From an uncultured Clostridia bacterium (GTDB lineage Bacteria; Bacillota; Clostridia; Christensenellales; Aristaeellaceae): 64,000 nt of DNA. The notes beneath the pieces were generated by a model. It did not search any database. It was not told where the DNA came from and saw nothing but the letters and a program-made list of their open reading frames with translations. The stretch covers positions 1-64,000 of the forward strand of contig CAKURR010000002.1 in NCBI GenBank assembly GCA_934675735.1, in the 5' to 3' direction. This document shows, piece by piece, positions 53,914 to 62,060 of the stretch (positions within the stretch are counted from its first letter, which is position 1; every line of letters begins with the position of its first letter). Made by a program: the position numbers and the translations under genes.

Positions 53914-53945
53914 ACCCTTCCGCCGTCTGCGGGCGGCGGAAGGGT
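53914..53945. repeat. Palindromic repeat, type B copy 2 (between uxaA and uxaC)
   Basis: ACCCTTCCGCC and GGCGGAAGGGT pair around GTCTGCGGGC. It lies inside the operon, 15 nt after the uxaA stop, and may tune expression or mRNA stability between the two genes. Confidence 0.75.
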
Positions 53946-53979
53946 TATCACCTAAGCATCATCAAAGGAGGAGAACCCC

Positions 53980-55386
53980 ATGAAACCGTTTATGGATCAG
54001 GATTTTCTGCTCGAAAACGACGTGGCCAAAAAGCTCTACCACGAGTATGCGGAAAACATGCCGATTTATGACTATCATTGCCACATCTCCCCGCGCATGA
54101 TTTATGAAAACTATCAGTTCCAGAACATCGGCGAGCTGATGCTCGGCGGCGACCACTACAAGTGGCGCGTGATGCTCTCCAACGGCGTGGACGAGAAGTT
54201 CATCCGCGGCGACGCGAGCTGGCACGACAAGTGGCTGGCCTTTGCCGCGAGCCTGAAATACTGCATCGGCAACCCGATGTTCCACTGGACGCACCTGGAG
54301 CTGCGCCGCGTGTTCGGCATTGAGGATATCCTGAGCGAAAAGACCGCCGAGGATATCTGGAACCGCGCGAACGCGCTGCTGGCGACGGAGGAATACCGCT
54401 GCCGCGGCCTCATCGAGAAATTCGGCGTGAAGGTCATCTGCACCACCGACGATCCGGTGGACGACCTCGAGCATCAGATTAAGATTGCGCAGGACCCGAC
54501 CTGCAAGTTCAAGGTCTATCCGGCCTGGCGTCCCGACAAGGTCATCAACATCGAGCGCGGCGGCTTTGTGGATTACATGAACCGCCTGTCCCGCGTCTCC
54601 GGCATTCACTGCCTGAATCTGGAGAGCATGATGCAGGCGCTCGAATCCCGTCTGGATTACTTCCACGCCCACGGCGCGCGCCTGTCCGACCACGCGCTGG
54701 ATACCGTGCCCTACGGCGTGCCGAGCACGCATCTGGCGGGCGAGGCCTTCCGCAAGGCGATGAGCGGCGCGCCGCTGACCGAGGCGGAAATCGCGTCCTA
54801 CAAGACCTATGTGCTCGTCGAGCTGGCCCGCATGTACAAGGCGCGCGGCTGGGCGCAGCAGTATCACATCGGCGCGATGCGCAATAACAACCCGCGCATG
54901 TTCGAGCAGTACGGCCCGGACGTGGGCTTTGACTCCATCGACGACACCTGCATCGCGGAGAACCTCTCCAAGCTGCTGGCCGAGGAAGAGCGCCTGGGCA
55001 ACCTGCCCAAGACCATCCTCTACTGCCTGAACCCGAAGGATAACTACGTCATCGGCACGATGCTGGGCAACTTCCAGGGCGACGGCATCCCGGGCAAGAT
55101 TCAGTTCGGTTCCGGCTGGTGGTTCTGCGACCAGAAGTACGGCATGGAGGACCAGATGCACGCGCTCGCATCGCTGGGCCTGCTGGGCCGTTTCGTCGGC
55201 ATGCTGACGGATTCCCGCTCGTTCATCTCCTACCCGCGCCACGAGTATTTCCGCCGCATCCTGTGCAACATGATCGGCAAGTGGGTCGAGAACGGCGAGT
55301 ATCCGGAGGATTACGACACGCTGGGCGAGCTGGTGCGCGGCATCTGCTACAACAACGCGGTCGAATACTTCGGCATGGAAGTCTGA
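53980..55386 (+). CDS. uxaC: Uronate isomerase UxaC
   Basis: 468 residues, full length. The amidohydrolase-type fold has the opening MPIYDYHCHISPRMIYENYQ with the metal histidines, then ICTTDDPVDDLEHQI, YHIGAMRNNN and MLTDSRSFISYPRHEYFRRI. It turns glucuronate into fructuronate and galacturonate into tagaturonate, the first step of the pathway. The ribosome site is AAGGAGGAG. Confidence 0.97.
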   Translation: MKPFMDQDFLLENDVAKKLYHEYAENMPIYDYHCHISPRMIYENYQFQNIGELMLGGDHYKWRVMLSNGVDEKFIRGDASWHDKWLAFAASLKYCIGNPMFHWTHLELRRVFGIEDILSEKTAEDIWNRANALLATEEYRCRGLIEKFGVKVICTTDDPVDDLEHQIKIAQDPTCKFKVYPAWRPDKVINIERGGFVDYMNRLSRVSGIHCLNLESMMQALESRLDYFHAHGARLSDHALDTVPYGVPSTHLAGEAFRKAMSGAPLTEAEIASYKTYVLVELARMYKARGWAQQYHIGAMRNNNPRMFEQYGPDVGFDSIDDTCIAENLSKLLAEEERLGNLPKTILYCLNPKDNYVIGTMLGNFQGDGIPGKIQFGSGWWFCDQKYGMEDQMHALASLGLLGRFVGMLTDSRSFISYPRHEYFRRILCNMIGKWVENGEYPEDYDTLGELVRGICYNNAVEYFGMEV

Positions 55387-55444
55387 GCCTTCCCGCCCGC
55401 CTGACGCGGGCCAAACCAATAATCCAATCGGGAGGGGGATTCGG

Positions 55445-55774
55445 ATGAACGCTTTTGTGACCGGCGACGTGCCCCAGAGGATTGAGCTGGGCGGCGGCCA
55501 GCGCCGCAAAATCCGCGCCTACAACGACAACGCGATGCTTGTCGAGGTCGGTTTCGACGCCGGCGCGGTCGGCGCGGCGCACAGCCATCCGCACACGCAG
55601 ATTTCTTACGTGCTGGACGGCGAGTTTACCTACACGATTGAGGGTGTGACCCGCCCGATGAAAAAGGGCGATTCCATCGTCGTGGATGGCGGCAGGGTGC
55701 ACGGCTGCACCTGCGTCAAAGCGGGTACGCTGCTGGATATCTTCACCCCGATGCGCGAGGATTTCGTCAAGTAA
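55445..55774 (+). CDS. kdgF: Small cupin, KdgF-like
   Basis: 109 residues, one cupin barrel. The metal-binding pattern is AAHSHPHTQISYVLDGEF with a later His in GGRVHGCTC. KdgF proteins linearise the unsaturated uronates released from pectin or alginate, feeding the 2-keto-3-deoxygluconate branch. Its place in the uronate operon supports that role; a plain sugar-binding cupin is the alternative. The ribosome site is GGGAGGGGG. Confidence 0.75.
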   Translation: MNAFVTGDVPQRIELGGGQRRKIRAYNDNAMLVEVGFDAGAVGAAHSHPHTQISYVLDGEFTYTIEGVTRPMKKGDSIVVDGGRVHGCTCVKAGTLLDIFTPMREDFVK

Positions 55775-55844
55775 CCTTAGCAGCCTTCTGCCGCCTTCGA
55801 GCGCGCAGATTGCATAGATATACGTTCATGAGGAGGAAAACATC

Positions 55845-56801
55845 ATGGATATTTTGAATCAGCTTTCTCTGATCGGCATCGTGCCGGTTATCGCCATCAA
55901 CGACGCGGCGGACGCCGTGCCGCTGGCTCAGGCGCTGATTGACGGCGGTCTGCCTTGCGCGGAGGTCACATTCCGCACCGCCGCCGCTGCGGACGCCATC
56001 AAGAACATGACCGAAGCGTTCCCGGATATGGTCGTGGGCGCCGGCACCGTGCTCACCTGCGAGCAGGTGGACCGCGCGGTCGCCGCGGGCGCAAAGTTCA
56101 TCGTCTCCCCGGGCCTGAACCCGACCACCGTCAAGCACTGCCAGGAAATCGGCATTCCGGTCTGCCCCGGCACGGCCAACCCGAGCGACATCGAGGTGGC
56201 GCTCTCCCTGGGCCTGAAGTCCGTCAAGTTCTTCCCGGCCGAGGCGGCCGGCGGCCTGAAGTACATCAAGTCCATCGCGGCTCCGTATGTGGATATGAAG
56301 TTCATGCCCACCGGCGGCGTCAACGAGAAGAACCTGCTGGATTACCTCTCCTTTAACAAGATTTTCTGCTGCGGCGGCAGCTGGATGGTACCGAGCGATG
56401 CAGTGAAGGCCAAGGATTGGGACCGCATCCGCAGCCTGACCTCCTCCGCCGTGCAGCTGATGCTGGGCCTTGAAATCGCGCATGTGGGCATCAACAGCGC
56501 CGACGAGGCCGAAGCTATGGATACCGCGACCAAGCTCTGCAAGCTGCTGGGCTGGACGATGAAGGTCGGCAACAGCTCCATCTTCGCCGGCACGGGCATC
56601 GAGGTCATGAAGACCCCGTTCCGCGGCACGAAGGGCCACATCGGCATCAAGACCAACTTCATCGAGCGCGCCAAGGCGTATCTCGAGCGTCAGGGCTTCG
56701 AGTTCGATCCGGCCAGCGCCAATGTGAAGGACGGCCAGCTCAAGGCCATCTACCTCAAGGACGAAATCGCGGGCTTCGCGATTCACCTGGTGCAGAAGTA
56801 A
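55845..56801 (+). CDS. KDPG/KHG aldolase fused to a glyoxalase/VOC-like domain
   Basis: 318 residues. Residues 1-210 are a KDPG aldolase: GIVPVIAINDAADAVPLAQA, AEVTFRT, VGAGTVLT, the Schiff-base Lys128 in SVKFFPAEAAGG, and MPTGGV. Residues 215-318 (LEIAHVGINSADEAEAMDTA to DEIAGFAIHLVQ) look like one half of a glyoxalase/VOC fold. Known KDPG aldolases are about 210 residues, so this is a fusion. The aldolase splits the phosphorylated ketodeoxy sugar into pyruvate and glyceraldehyde 3-phosphate. No KDG kinase gene lies in the operon. Confidence 0.9.
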   Translation: MDILNQLSLIGIVPVIAINDAADAVPLAQALIDGGLPCAEVTFRTAAAADAIKNMTEAFPDMVVGAGTVLTCEQVDRAVAAGAKFIVSPGLNPTTVKHCQEIGIPVCPGTANPSDIEVALSLGLKSVKFFPAEAAGGLKYIKSIAAPYVDMKFMPTGGVNEKNLLDYLSFNKIFCCGGSWMVPSDAVKAKDWDRIRSLTSSAVQLMLGLEIAHVGINSADEAEAMDTATKLCKLLGWTMKVGNSSIFAGTGIEVMKTPFRGTKGHIGIKTNFIERAKAYLERQGFEFDPASANVKDGQLKAIYLKDEIAGFAIHLVQK

Positions 56802-56868
56802 GCGGCGGGCAAAAAAGGGAAGGGTTCCTCCCCAATGTCATTAAGATAATGGCATGAAGCAAGAAGAG

Positions 56869-56909
56869 AAGGACTATAACGAGAATCAACTCGGTATGGT
56901 CCTTTTTTC
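56869..56909 (+). terminator. Terminator of the hexuronate operon (inside the left end of the IS remnant)
   Basis: AAGGAC.ATA.CGAG and CTCG.TAT.GTCCTT pair, followed by TTTTTTC. Since it lies within the IS remnant, the operon seems to use an element-borne terminator. Confidence 0.75.
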
Positions 56910-56994
56910 TATACAATTTTCCGGAAACACTTGACAAACAAAGAGAAATCGGCGGCGAAGCCTTCATTGCAAAAAAAGCAGGGAGGCAAGCCTA

Positions 56995-57102
56995 ATGAGA
57001 AACTACATCCAACATGTCAAAGAGAAACTTCCGGAATCAATTCAGTCTTTGGAATCACAAAAAGAGATGTTTGTTTACACAAAATTCGGGATAGACCCAT
57101 AG
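56995..57102 (+). pseudogene. Truncated transposase N-terminus (IS4-like)
   Basis: 35 codons from ATG 56995 behind GGGAGG, ending in TAG. The peptide (NYIQHVKEKLPESIQSLESQ, then KEMFVYTKFGIDP) resembles the opening of IS4-type transposases of gut Firmicutes, as I recall them. No catalytic part is left before the right inverted repeat. Confidence 0.55.
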
Positions 57103-57256
57103 TCGCAGGCAGATGTCTGTCTGTCTTTTTGTCGTACAACAAAAAAGAGAAGATGATCCTTTCTTCCATGTTTCATCTTCTCTTGGTGTTGCTCTGTTTC
57201 TGTCGCTCGCTTAATTAAGTGACATTGGGGCTTTGCCCGCTTTTTTTGATATGTTC

Positions 57257-58624
57257 TTATGCTTCCTCCAGCTTTTTGAGCGCCTTCTTAAACTGGGTGC
57301 CGAACATCACCATCGTGAACATCACGGCGAGGATATCGGCGACGGGCTCGGCGGTATAGACGGCCATCGTCTGATCCGGCAGGACATGCGGCAGGATGAA
57401 AATCAGCGGAATCAGCAGCACGAACTTGCGCAGAATGGCCACGATGATGGAACACGGCGCGTTGCCGATGGAGACAAACGTCATCTGGCAGGCAATCTGA
57501 ATGCCGAAGATGAACAGCACGCCGCAGTAAATGCGCAGCGCCTTCGCGGTGAAGGCCAGCAGTTCCGCGTCGGGCGTGAAGATGCCCGCAAAGGCCCGCG
57601 GGAAGAGCATGATGCAGCCCCAGAGGATGACGGAATATGTCAGGCTGGCCTTGAGCAGGGCAAAGAACGTCTGCTTGACGCGCGCGGCGTTTTTCGCGCC
57701 AAAGTTAAAGCTGGAAATCGGCTGCGCGCCCTGCGCCAGACCTTGCAGCGGGAGCATGGCAAACTGCATCACGCTGGTGAGAATCGTCATCGCGCCGACG
57801 GCGATATCGCCGCCGTATTTGAGCAGGGAGGAGTTGAAGCACACGGAGATGATGCTCTCGGTGCTCTGCATGATGAACGTGGACAGGCCGAGCGCGATGC
57901 ACGGGCCGAGGAGCTTCATATCGATGCGCATGTTGGCTGTTTTCAGGCGAAGCCCCGTCTTTTTGCCCATCAGGAAGCTGACAACCCACACGCACGAAAC
58001 ACCCTGCGAAATCACCGTCGCCAGCGCCGCGCCGCGCACGCCCATGTTCAGCCCGAAGATGAAAATCGGGTCGAGCACGATGTTGCACACCGCGCCGATG
58101 AGCACGGTCATCATTCCGGTGGTCGCGAAGCCCTGCGCGGTGATGAACGCGTTCATGCCCAGCGTCAGCTCGACAAACAGCGTGCCGAGGGCGTAGATAT
58201 TCAGGTAGCTGTCTGCGTATTCAATCGTGTTTTCGCTCGCGCCGAACGCCAGCAGGAAGTTATGCCCGAACAGCAGCAGCACCGCCGTCAGCGTCAGCGA
58301 AATGGCGATTTGCAGCGTGAAGCAGTTGCCCAGCAGCTTTTCGGCGGTATCCTTCTCCCCGCGGCCCATCGCGATGGAGGCCCGCGGCGCGCCGCCGGAA
58401 GCGACCAGCGCCGCAAACGCCGTCACAATCATGATAATCGGCATGCACACGCCCACGCCCGTCAGCGCAAGGCTGCCGATTTCGGCAATGTGGCCGATGT
58501 AGATGCGGTCTACGATGTTATAGAGCATGTTGACCAGCTGCGCGATAACCGTCGGCACGGCCAGCCGCATGAGCAGCCTGCCGACCGGCTCCGTACCCAG
58601 AAACGATTGATCTTTGGTTTGCAT
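57257..58624 (-). CDS. MATE-family efflux protein
   Basis: 455 residues from ATG 58624 behind AAAGGA; a much longer open frame upstream overlaps the MarR gene and is not real. The first helix has RLAVPTVIAQLVNMLYNIVD and RIYIGHIAE, and the twelve-helix pattern runs to the C-terminus. It pumps out drugs or toxic compounds using Na+ or H+. It forms an operon with the MarR regulator, 1 nt apart. It is not closely similar to the MATE protein at 37828. Confidence 0.93.
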   Translation of the reverse strand: MQTKDQSFLGTEPVGRLLMRLAVPTVIAQLVNMLYNIVDRIYIGHIAEIGSLALTGVGVCMPIIMIVTAFAALVASGGAPRASIAMGRGEKDTAEKLLGNCFTLQIAISLTLTAVLLLFGHNFLLAFGASENTIEYADSYLNIYALGTLFVELTLGMNAFITAQGFATTGMMTVLIGAVCNIVLDPIFIFGLNMGVRGAALATVISQGVSCVWVVSFLMGKKTGLRLKTANMRIDMKLLGPCIALGLSTFIMQSTESIISVCFNSSLLKYGGDIAVGAMTILTSVMQFAMLPLQGLAQGAQPISSFNFGAKNAARVKQTFFALLKASLTYSVILWGCIMLFPRAFAGIFTPDAELLAFTAKALRIYCGVLFIFGIQIACQMTFVSIGNAPCSIIVAILRKFVLLIPLIFILPHVLPDQTMAVYTAEPVADILAVMFTMVMFGTQFKKALKKLEEA

Positions 58625-58625
58625 A

Positions 58626-59072
58626 TCAGGCAAGTCCTTTCTCGTTGATGCTGCGAATATTTTCCGTGATGACGGCCAGACACCGCTGCCCCGCTGCCAG
58701 CTCTTCGGGGGACAGCCCCGCCAGCATGCGCGCGGTAAACGCCGTTTGCAGCGCCAGCCCCTTTTCAACCGTCTGCGCGGCCTTTTCGGTCGGCACCAGC
58801 CGGCATTTGCGGCGATCCCCGAGCACGCTCTCGCGGCGGATGTGGCCGCTCTGCACCAGGTTTTCCACATACAGCGAAACCAGCGAGGGCTTGAGCTGGC
58901 GATACGTGCAGATATCCCGCGCGGTATCGCACCCGGGGTTGTTGTGCAGAAAGAGCAGAATGTCAATCGCGGTCTGCGCCATGCCCGTCTCCTCGCAGAG
59001 CGGGCGCATTTGGGTGGCGTAGGCGTCCTGCAATCGGCGGGCCATCACATAAAACTGCGACGCATTCATCAT
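58626..59072 (-). CDS. MarR-family regulator of the MATE exporter
   Basis: 148 residues from ATG 59072. The winged helix spans about 35-105 (MAQTAIDILLFLHNNPGCDT, RQLKPSLVSLYVENLVQSGH) and ends with the wing VLGDRRKCRLVPTEKA. It probably represses itself and the exporter until an inducer binds. The nested palindrome between promoter and start is a fitting operator. Confidence 0.9.
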   Translation of the reverse strand: MMNASQFYVMARRLQDAYATQMRPLCEETGMAQTAIDILLFLHNNPGCDTARDICTYRQLKPSLVSLYVENLVQSGHIRRESVLGDRRKCRLVPTEKAAQTVEKGLALQTAFTARMLAGLSPEELAAGQRCLAVITENIRSINEKGLA

Positions 59073-59089
59073 GATGCACCATTCTTTCA

Positions 59090-59148
59090 AAAACAGATAT
59101 TTCAAAATTGAACTGTTTTATTATAATCAGATTGAGCGCGGATGTCAA
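59090..59148 (-). promoter_or_regulatory. Promoter and palindromic operator of the MarR-MATE operon
   Basis: On the minus strand TTGACA (59148-59143), 17 nt, TATAAT (59125-59120). Just downstream AAAACAG (59090-59096) and CTGTTTT (59113-59119) frame the palindrome TTCAA-AA-TTGAA (59101-59112). Confidence 0.8.
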
Positions 59149-59206
59149 CCCGAAATTGCTGTTATTTTTGTCTAACCGTTTCCGCCCGCAAAAAAGCGCG
59201 AACGGA

Positions 59207-59236
59207 TTGACAAGCCCACCGCTTTTGTGCTATGCT
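59207..59236 (+). promoter_or_regulatory. Promoter of the riboswitch-controlled antiporter gene
   Basis: TTGACA (59207-59212), 18 nt, TATGCT (59231-59236). Transcription would start at about 59243, exactly where the aptamer begins. Confidence 0.75.
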
Positions 59237-59243
59237 GTTTGCC

Positions 59244-59335
59244 GTTAAAAGGGAGTAGTTAAAAAGGCATGGTCAACAAGCCCCCGATCTGCATCGGTGG
59301 CCATGCGCCTAACCATAGGTAATGAGACTTTTAGC
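59244..59335 (+). ncRNA. yybP-ykoY-type (manganese) riboswitch
   Basis: The stretch has the conserved yybP-ykoY parts: GGGAGTAG after the first strand of P1 (TTAAAAG), GTCAACAAGCC, an internal arm pairing GGCATGG with CCATGCGCC, and AATGAGACTTTTAG closing P1. The CTTTTAG strand can pair with P1 or with the terminator arm that follows, so ligand binding should favour read-through. Known members bind Mn2+. Confidence 0.8.
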
Positions 59336-59372
59336 ACATCACATAGGCTGATTGTGCGAAAAGTCTTTTTTT
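59325..59372 (+). terminator. Riboswitch expression-platform terminator
   Basis: GACTTTT.GCACA (59326-59338) pairs with TGTGC.AAAAGTC (59353-59365), followed by seven Ts. The left arm overlaps the 3' strand of the aptamer P1 stem. Confidence 0.85.
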
Positions 59373-59422
59373 GTACAATCCATTGCCTGCACCGCTCGTT
59401 TTTGGGGAAAGGGAGAATCGTC

Positions 59423-60406
59423 ATGGCCATCAGTTTCACGGGAACCAACCTCCTCTCCGTCCTGCTGCTCTTTGCGGCGGGGCTGGTCTTTATCATCAAG
59501 GGCGGCGACTGGTTCGTCGATGCCGCGACGTGGATTGCGGAGGCCTTCGGCATTCCGAAATTCATCGTCGGCGCGACGGTCGTCAGCTTCGCCACCACCC
59601 TGCCGGAGATGCTCGTCTCCGTATTCGCCGCGCTCGAGGGCAACGCGGATATCGCCGTGGGCAACGCGGTCGGCTCGGTGACGGCCAACGTCGGCCTGAT
59701 TATGTGCCTGTCGCTCGTCTGCATGCCCTGCCTGATGACGCGCAGGCAGTTCGGCTTCAAGGCCTCGCTGCTGCTGGCGACGATTGCCGTGCTGTTTGCC
59801 TTCACGCGCAACGGCCAGCTTTCTGTCGCGCAGAGCGTCGTCATCCTGCTGTTCTTCGCCGCGTTCCTCGCCGAGAGCCTGATTGCGGGCAAGCGCGATC
59901 AGGGCACGGAAACCGGGGCCGAGCGGCCGGAGGTGACCGTCAAAACCGTCGCCCGAAACCTGTTCAGCTTTGTACTCGGCGCGGCAGCCATCGTGCTGGG
60001 CGCGCAGCTGCTGATTGACAACGGCTCGGCGCTGGCGCAGATGCTCGGCGTGCCCGATTCCATCATCGCCGCGACGATGATTGCCATCGGTACCTCCCTG
60101 CCGGAGCTGGTCACGACGCTGACCGCCATCCGCAAGAAGGAATCCTCTCTCTCCGTGGGCAACATCATCGGCGCGAACATCATGGATTTGACGCTCATCA
60201 TGCCCCTGTGCGCGCTCATTCAGGGCCGCCCGATGACAGTCGAGCGTCAGGGCATGCTGCTGGATATCCCCGCCTGCCTGGTCATCACCGCGGCGGCCAT
60301 CGTACCCGCGCTGGTCAGCGGCAAATTCAAGCGCTGGACGGGCTTCCTCATCGGCGGCCTGTATATCGCGTATCTGGTCATCATGTTCACCTGCTTCGGC
60401 ATGTAA
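59423..60406 (+). CDS. Cation:cation antiporter of the CaCA family (YrbG-like)
   Basis: 327 residues from ATG 59423 behind AAAGGGAG; an open frame reaching back to 59297 would overlap the riboswitch. About ten membrane helices in two inverted repeats, each with the alpha-repeat motif: GATVVSFATTLPEMLVSVFA and AATMIAIGTSLPELVTTLTA. It exchanges Ca2+ (or another divalent ion) for Na+ or H+. Control by a manganese riboswitch makes Mn2+ export a serious possibility. Confidence 0.92.
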   Translation: MAISFTGTNLLSVLLLFAAGLVFIIKGGDWFVDAATWIAEAFGIPKFIVGATVVSFATTLPEMLVSVFAALEGNADIAVGNAVGSVTANVGLIMCLSLVCMPCLMTRRQFGFKASLLLATIAVLFAFTRNGQLSVAQSVVILLFFAAFLAESLIAGKRDQGTETGAERPEVTVKTVARNLFSFVLGAAAIVLGAQLLIDNGSALAQMLGVPDSIIAATMIAIGTSLPELVTTLTAIRKKESSLSVGNIIGANIMDLTLIMPLCALIQGRPMTVERQGMLLDIPACLVITAAAIVPALVSGKFKRWTGFLIGGLYIAYLVIMFTCFGM

Positions 60407-60440
60407 ACGCGGAAGAAAAGAAAAAAGTGGATAAAAGTGC

Positions 60441-60484
60441 GCCGCCGGTCAGCTGACTCCCTGACCGGCGGCTTGCGTTTTTTG
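60441..60484 (+). terminator. Terminator of the antiporter gene
   Basis: GCCGCCGGTCAG and CTGACCGGCGGC form a 12-bp stem followed by TTGCGTTTTTTG. Confidence 0.9.
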
Positions 60485-60495
60485 TTTTTCGCCTT

Positions 60496-61854
60496 TTACA
60501 ACCCCAGCATCGTGCTGGCAATCAGGAAATAAATCATCAGCGAGCAGGCGTCCACGATGGTGGTAATCATCGGGCTGGCCATGACGGCGGGGTCAAAGCC
60601 GAGCTTCTTGGCGCCGATAGGCAACAGGCAGCCGACAATCATCGCGATGATGACGGTGCAGAACAGCGTCACGGAAACGACGGCGGCAATCATCATGCTC
60701 GTGTTGGTGAAGATGATGATGCGCAGGAAATTGACCAGCGCCAGCGCCGCGCCGGAGACGACGGCCACGCCGATTTCCTTAATCAGCACGCGCGGCCAGT
60801 CGCGCAGCTCGATTTCGCCCAGCGCAAGGTTGCGGATGACGGTAACGGAGGTCTGGCTGCCGGAGTTGCCCGCGCTGTCCATCAGCATCGGGATGAACGC
60901 GGTCAGCAGCACCGCGCCGGAGAGCAGCGTTTCAAAGTGGGTGATGATGGTCGAGGTGAACGTCGCGGAAATCATCAGCAGCATCAGCCACGGCAGACGG
61001 TGCGCCACCAGACTCCAGACGCTGGTTTTCATATAATCCTCGTCGCTCGGGATGATAGCGGCCATCTTCTTGATGTCCTCGGTGTTCTCATCCTGAATGA
61101 CGTCAACGATATCGTCGATGGTGATGATGCCGACGAGGCGGTTTTCCTTGTCGCAGACAGCGACGGAGGTCAGGTCGTAACGACGGAAATCGTCGGCGAC
61201 GGCTTCCTGGTCGTCGGTGGTCACGGCGCTGACGATGTTGGTATCCATGATATCGCGGATGCAGGCGCTTTCCGGCGCGATAATCAGCTTGCGCAGGGAG
61301 ACCTGGCCGACGAGCTTGCGCTGGTCGTCGATGACATAGCAGGTGTAGACCGTCTCCTTGTCGATGCCCGTGCGACGGATATAATCCATCGCCTTGCGCA
61401 CGGTGAAGTAATCATGCAGATCGACGTATTCGATGGTCATCAGGCTGCCGGCACTGTTTTCCGGATAGTTGAGGAACTGGTTGATGGTCTTGCGCGTGCC
61501 CTCGTCGGCGTTCTGCAAAACCTTTTTGACGACGTTGGCGGGCATTTCTTCCAGAAAGTCCACCGTATCATCCATGAACATGTCGTCCACCAGCGCCTTC
61601 AGCTCGGCGTTGGTCGCGCTTTCGGCGATGAGCTGCTGCTGCTCGCTGGTCATGTAGGAGAACACGTCCGACGAGATATCCTTGGGCAGCATGCGGAACA
61701 CGCGCAGCACGCGCCCCTCGTCCTCGATTTCCTCCAGCCCTTCGGCGATATCCACCGGCGGGCACTCGGCCGCCTTGTCCTTAAACTCCTGAAGCTTGCC
61801 TTCGTCGAGCAGCCTGAGCAGTTCCATAAATTCCTTGCGGATTTCTTCTTCCAT
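60496..61854 (-). CDS. mgtE: Magnesium transporter MgtE
   Basis: 452 residues, full length. An N-terminal MgtE_N helical domain (about 1-130), two CBS domains (about 135-255, including IVSAVTTDDQEAVADDFRRY and GIITIDDIVDVIQDENTED), a connecting helix, and five membrane helices with the pore segment AFIPMLMDSAGNSGSQTSVT. It lets Mg2+ in when cell Mg2+ is low; the CBS domains close it when Mg2+ is high. The ribosome site is GGAGG. The leader carries a small gene and a terminator, and no M-box is seen. Confidence 0.95.
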   Translation of the reverse strand: MEEEIRKEFMELLRLLDEGKLQEFKDKAAECPPVDIAEGLEEIEDEGRVLRVFRMLPKDISSDVFSYMTSEQQQLIAESATNAELKALVDDMFMDDTVDFLEEMPANVVKKVLQNADEGTRKTINQFLNYPENSAGSLMTIEYVDLHDYFTVRKAMDYIRRTGIDKETVYTCYVIDDQRKLVGQVSLRKLIIAPESACIRDIMDTNIVSAVTTDDQEAVADDFRRYDLTSVAVCDKENRLVGIITIDDIVDVIQDENTEDIKKMAAIIPSDEDYMKTSVWSLVAHRLPWLMLLMISATFTSTIITHFETLLSGAVLLTAFIPMLMDSAGNSGSQTSVTVIRNLALGEIELRDWPRVLIKEIGVAVVSGAALALVNFLRIIIFTNTSMMIAAVVSVTLFCTVIIAMIVGCLLPIGAKKLGFDPAVMASPMITTIVDACSLMIYFLIASTMLGL

Positions 61855-61916
61855 GGGGGATTCCTCCTATTCATTTTTCGTCGTTTCGTGCTTGCGAAAA
61901 ATGCAGGTTGCGCCCC

Positions 61917-61983
61917 AAAAACGGCATAAAAATGCGCGCGGCAGCAGACCGCGCGCCTCCGTTTCAGAAATCCGTTTTATGCC
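61917..61983 (-). terminator. Attenuator-type terminator in the mgtE leader
   Basis: On the minus strand the outer stem pairs GGCATAAAA (61983-61975) with TTTTTATGCC (61932-61923). Inside it is a strong stem GCGCGCGG/CCGCGCGC (61956-61934), and GTTTTTGG follows (61922-61915). The 5' arm of the outer stem contains the stop codon of the leader peptide gene, so a ribosome there would open the stem. Confidence 0.75.
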
Positions 61984-62060
61984 TGAATCGGAAGGAACGG
62001 CGCGGTCTGTTTCCGTCGTTCTCGGGGTTTGCCCGCAAGGCTACTGGGATAGTCGTCCAC
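61977..62060 (-). CDS. Leader peptide upstream of mgtE
   Basis: 27 codons from GTG 62060, with a strong GGAGGTGA 5 nt upstream, ending TAA at 61979-61977. The peptide begins M-D-D-Y-P-S-S, has a basic cluster R-E-R-R-K in the middle, and ends P-F-L-P-I-Q-A. The acidic/proline start and later arginines recall the enterobacterial MgtL leader, where low Mg2+ destabilises ribosomes on such sequences. The link between translation of this frame and mgtE is inferred from overlap with the terminator stem. Confidence 0.65.
   Translation of the reverse strand: MDDYPSSLAGKPRERRKQTAPFLPIQA

Larger units (their letters stand above)
56830..57230. mobile_element. Remnant or MITE-like derivative of an insertion sequence
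   Basis: The outer ends form an inverted repeat: CCCCAATGTCA-TTAA at the left (56830-56844) and TTAAG-TGACATTGGGG at the right (57215-57230). Inside is a short frame that looks like the start of an IS4-type transposase. The interior is lower in GC than its surroundings. No clear target-site duplication is visible. Probably an internally deleted, non-autonomous copy. Confidence 0.65.

Noticed and set aside
57227..57250. GGGGCTTTGCCC as a seventh copy of the three-hairpin element
   Set aside because: Only the first hairpin is present, and it overlaps the inverted end of the IS remnant, so its origin cannot be told.
57257..58966. 569-codon MATE frame starting at 58966
   Set aside because: The first 114 codons overlap the MarR gene and have no MATE character; the start at 58624 has a ribosome site.
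59297..59422. Upstream start of the antiporter at 59297
   Set aside because: It would place coding sequence over the riboswitch and terminator; ATG 59423 has a good ribosome site.
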